DNA of 64,000 bases. Origin: an uncultured Rhodospirillales bacterium. GTDB taxonomy: Bacteria; Pseudomonadota; Alphaproteobacteria; ATCC43930; CGMCC-115725. The notes beneath the pieces are model-generated. The model did no database searches, was not told the DNA's origin, and saw only the letters and a list, made by a program, of their open reading frames with translations. The position numbers and the translations under genes are program-made. The stretch lies in the NCBI GenBank assembly GCA_903828515.1, contig CAIKMD010000006.1, forward strand, positions 744,001 to 808,000, in the 5' to 3' direction. Below are positions 61,856-64,000 of this stretch, one piece after another (within the stretch, counting starts at the first letter, position 1; the number at the start of each line of letters is the position of its first letter).

Positions 61856-62248
61856 TCAACCCGGTGAAAGAAAGACCCGGAGGGCTTCGGCCGGCATCCG
61901 GACGTCGAGGAGATCAAGTGTTGCCGAAGGCGGATCGGCGAATTCCGCGCCCATGTTGGCGAGCTTGGCACGAACCGGGTCGGGCCCGGCAAAACGAAGA
62001 TGCCGCAAGCCGATTCGCAGACTCGCCATCACAGCACCGGGCGCGTCGCCGCAATCGAGAATCGCGGTGAACGAGGCCTCGGGATGGGCGTCGTGTGCCG
62101 CGTCGATCACGGCCTTGAACCACAGGGGGCCGACCTGGTTGGCGGCATTCGGCGCGCTGGCCAGCGTGACAGGAACGCCGAGCGCTTCAGCAGCGGCGAG
62201 CGCCGCCCGCGCGTGGTCGAGGGAATGGACGATGATCTCGCGCGTCAT
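61856..62248 (-). CDS. Conserved hypothetical protein, 130 residues
   Basis: The product begins MTREIIVHSLDHARAALAAA, with alternating helices and strands (VPVTLASAPNAANQ, FTAILDCGDAPGAVMASLRIGL, LRFAGPDPV), suggesting a small alpha/beta domain. ATG 62248 is taken because the frame upstream runs through the repeat. A GAGGGG site lies upstream, partly formed by the repeat at 62258-62320. It ends 43 bases before the aldolase start and is likely in the same operon. Family not recognised. Confidence 0.7.
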   Translation of the reverse strand: MTREIIVHSLDHARAALAAAEALGVPVTLASAPNAANQVGPLWFKAVIDAAHDAHPEASFTAILDCGDAPGAVMASLRIGLRHLRFAGPDPVRAKLANMGAEFADPPSATLDLLDVRMPAEALRVFLSPG

Positions 62249-62257
62249 GGCGATAAA

Positions 62258-62320
62258 GCCCCTCGCCCGCGCTAGCGGGAGAGGGAGGGGCCCGGCCCGA
62301 TAGGGCTGGGAGGGTGAGGG
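62258..62320. repeat. Left inverted repeat bracketing the DUF559 gene
   Basis: A 63-base GC-rich sequence made of palindromic parts (CCCGCGCTAGCGGG, GGGCCCGGCCC-like core) and purine-rich blocks GAGAGGGAGGGG and TGGGAGGGTGAGGG. It is the reverse complement, with few differences, of the sequence at 62683-62743. The end of the DUF559 gene, including its stop codon, lies inside it. Confidence 0.9.
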
Positions 62321-62658
62321 CGCTGGGACGTTTCGTCTTTTATCGCACGCAAAATCGCGGTCTGAACCCCTTCGGGATTGGCGAGAACGTCGTTGTTCCA
62401 AAATCGAATAACACGCCAACCCTGACTCTGAAGCCACTCGGTTCGTTCTATATCGCTTTTGTTGTCGGCGTGTTGTCCGCCGTCGGCTTCGATCGCGAGG
62501 CGGTGCTCGAGACAGGCGAAATCGAGAATGTAGGGACCAAGCGGGTGTTGACGGCGAAATTTGCAGGATTGCAAGCGACGTGCACGCAACGCCGACCACA
62601 ACCGGCGCTCGGCGTCGGTCATCTTAAGTCTTAGGTCGCGTGCCTTCTTGTTCGGCAT
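62272..62658 (-). CDS. DUF559 (PD-(D/E)XK nuclease-like, VSR-related) protein
   Basis: The 128-residue protein begins MPNKKARDLRLKMTDAERRLWSALRARRL and has GPYILDFACLEHRLAIEADGGQH, the core Asp and Glu of the PD-(D/E)XK fold, then GWRVIRFWNNDVLANPEGV, the DUF559 consensus. The last 15 residues are Pro/Ser-rich and encoded by the bracketing repeat. Such proteins resemble very-short-patch repair endonucleases; activity of the family is not established. It interrupts an otherwise tight glycolytic gene group. Confidence 0.88.
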   Translation of the reverse strand: MPNKKARDLRLKMTDAERRLWSALRARRLQSCKFRRQHPLGPYILDFACLEHRLAIEADGGQHADNKSDIERTEWLQSQGWRVIRFWNNDVLANPEGVQTAILRAIKDETSQRPHPPSPIGPGPSLSR

Positions 62659-62682
62659 TGCCGTGACCGTTCACTGAACTGT

Positions 62683-62743
62683 CCCTCACCCTCCCAGCGC
62701 TTTGCGCCGGGCCCCTCCCTCTCCCGCAGAGCGGGCGAGGGGC
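62683..62743. repeat. Right inverted repeat bracketing the DUF559 gene
   Basis: A 61-base sequence that is the inverted partner of 62258-62320: CCCTCACCCTCCCA, a variable palindromic centre, GGGCCCCTCCCTCTCCCGC and GCGGGCGAGGGGC. Differences are limited to the centres of the small internal palindromes. It ends six bases before the stop of gap. Confidence 0.9.
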
Positions 62744-62749
62744 TGGTTT

Positions 62750-63760
62750 TCAACCCAGCTTGCCGACGAGGGCGGCGACTTCGACCATGCGGTTCGAGAA
62801 GCCCCATTCGTTGTCGTACCAGCTCAGCACGCGGCAGAAGCGCTTGTCGACCACCTGGGTCTGGGTCACGTCGAAGGTCGAGCTGTGCGGGTCGTGGTTG
62901 AAGTCGGTCGAGACCGCCTCGTCCTTGTTGATGGCGAGGATGCCGCGGAAGCGATTCGACTTCGCGGCCTTTTCCATCATCTCGTTGATCTCGTCGCGGC
63001 TGGTGTCGCGGGCGGCGACGAAGGTGAGATCGATGAGCGAGACATTGGGAGTCGGCACCCGGATCGATGTTCCGTCGAGTTTGCCGTTCAAGGCGGGGAT
63101 CACGAGGCCCAATGCTTTGGCGGCACCGGTCGAGGTCGGGATCATGTTGATCGCCGCCGCGCGGGCGCGCCGCAGATCCTTGTGCAGCGTGTCGACTGTG
63201 TTTTGGTCGCCGGTATAGGAGTGAACTGTGGTCATGAACCCGTGGACGATGCCGACGCCTTCGCTCAACACGTAAGCGACCGGCGCGAGGCAGTTCGTCG
63301 TGCAGGAGCCGTTCGACAACACGCGATGCGATGCGTTCACCTGATCGCTGTTGACGCCGAGCACCACGGTGATGTCGACGCCGTCGGCGGGCGCCGACAC
63401 GATCACGCGCGACGCGCCGGCCTGAAGATGCTTGGCCGCCGCTTCGCGATTGGTGAAGAGGCCGGTGCATTCGAGTGCGACATCGACCTTGAGGTCTTTC
63501 CACGGCAACTTTGCTGGATCGCGTTCGGCCTGCACGCTGATCTTGCCGCGACCGATATCCATCCAGTTGTCGCCGGTCGTGATCTCGCCCTTGAAGCGGC
63601 CATGCACGCTGTCGTGCTTCAACATGTGCGCGTTGGCGGCAACCGTGCCGAGGTCGTTGATCGCCACGACCTGAAGATCGTCGCGGTTCTGTTCGTGCAG
63701 CGCGCGCAGCACCAACCGTCCAATGCGTCCAAACCCGTTGATTGCGACCCGAACTGCCAT
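62750..63760 (-). CDS. gap: Glyceraldehyde-3-phosphate dehydrogenase, type I
   Basis: The 336-residue protein, MAVRVAINGFGRIGRLVLRA, has the NAD fold with AINDLG (Asp36 selects NAD), the active-site SNGSCTTNCLAP with Cys153, HSYTGDQNTVD, RARAAAINMIPTSTGAAKA and SWYDNEWGFSNRMVEVAALV. ATG 63760 follows GAGGGGG. It is 13 bases downstream of the transketolase gene, a common alphaproteobacterial order. Confidence 0.96.
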   Translation of the reverse strand: MAVRVAINGFGRIGRLVLRALHEQNRDDLQVVAINDLGTVAANAHMLKHDSVHGRFKGEITTGDNWMDIGRGKISVQAERDPAKLPWKDLKVDVALECTGLFTNREAAAKHLQAGASRVIVSAPADGVDITVVLGVNSDQVNASHRVLSNGSCTTNCLAPVAYVLSEGVGIVHGFMTTVHSYTGDQNTVDTLHKDLRRARAAAINMIPTSTGAAKALGLVIPALNGKLDGTSIRVPTPNVSLIDLTFVAARDTSRDEINEMMEKAAKSNRFRGILAINKDEAVSTDFNHDPHSSTFDVTQTQVVDKRFCRVLSWYDNEWGFSNRMVEVAALVGKLG

Positions 63761-63773
63761 CGATTCCCCCTCG

Positions 63774-64000
63774 TTAGGCGACGTCGAGTGCGGCTTGCGC
63801 CACCGCCTCCGCCGTGATTCCGAAATGTTTGTAGAGATCTTCCGCCGGCGCCGACGCCCCAAATCCCGTCATGCCGACGAATTTTCCGCCCATGCCGATA
63901 TAGCGCTCCCAGCCCATGCGCACGGCCGCTTCGACCGCGACGCGCGGCGCGCTGCCCAGCACGGTATTGCGATAGGTCTCGTCCTGCTGGTCGAACAATT
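63774..64000 (-). CDS. tkt: Transketolase, C-terminal part
   Basis: The frame is open to the right edge, so about 75 C-terminal residues are seen. They read [14 protein letters not shown], then [45 protein letters not shown], which matches the end of bacterial transketolases. It precedes gap on the same strand. Confidence 0.93.
   Translation of the reverse strand, partial: LFDQQDETYRNTVLGSAPRVAVEAAVRMGWERYIGMGGKFVGMTGFGASAPAEDLYKHFGITAEAVAQAALDVA

Noticed and set aside
1-64000. tRNA, rRNA, CRISPR arrays, prophage or insertion-sequence transposases
   Set aside because: No intergenic stretch exceeds 300 bases, and none shows cloverleaf, repeat-spacer or transposase features.

Overview
The window is a GC-rich chromosomal segment of an alphaproteobacterium, most likely of Rhodospirillales type; I cannot name a genus. 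The supporting markers are a TrcR/DUF1013 cell-cycle regulator, DUF1192 and DUF465 proteins, a three-gene NAD(P) transhydrogenase (pntAA-pntAB-pntB), a COQ9 protein near rpsU, a TIGR02444 protein, a zinc-free type L31 and a ROSE-like RNA thermometer before an hsp20 gene. The gene content is dense, with many 1-4 base start/stop overlaps. No rRNA, tRNA, CRISPR array, prophage or insertion sequence was recognised.

Layout. 1-14 kb: two paralogous ABC substrate-binding proteins without transporter partners, one fused by overlap to an M24 pitabread-fold protein that lacks metal ligands; an FkbM methyltransferase; an amidohydrolase; an acyltransferase and a glycosyltransferase; an enoyl-CoA hydratase/acyl-CoA dehydrogenase pair. 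14-19 kb: msrA, a class III CoA-transferase, DedA and TerC-like membrane proteins, and a degenerate FlhF/SRP-type GTPase. 19-24.4 kb: galE, a glycoside hydrolase-GT2 glycosyltransferase fusion and an ABC exporter, which read as a glycan synthesis and export operon. 24.5-30 kb: ABC1 kinase-like protein, M3 peptidase, acyl-CoA ligase and a higBA toxin-antitoxin pair. 30-36 kb: UDP-glucuronate epimerase, an OpgC-type acyltransferase with two periplasmic SGNH proteins (one apparently catalytically dead), and an ECF sigma/anti-sigma pair. 36.6-49 kb: housekeeping genes (pnt, rpsU, def, coq9, purEK, ubiX, prpE, trcR, a thioesterase).

49-57.7 kb is the most unusual part. It holds a 1327-residue membrane-anchored coiled-coil protein with five tandem 58-residue repeats, hsp20 with a predicted heat-shock promoter and RNA thermometer, rpmE, a lysine-rich histone-H1-like protein, and a three-gene operon of an OmpA-domain periplasmic protein, a MotA/ExbB-like channel and a MotB/ZorB-like partner. 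The last three look like an ion-driven envelope motor of unassigned function. 57.7-64 kb returns to central functions: inositol monophosphatase, efp with divergent epmA, thiE, class I aldolase, gap and the end of transketolase. Between aldolase and gap a DUF559 nuclease-like gene is bracketed by inverted copies of a repeat of about 60 bases, which looks like a small mobile or repeat-associated unit.

All functional calls rest on reading motifs and recalling family features; no database search was possible.
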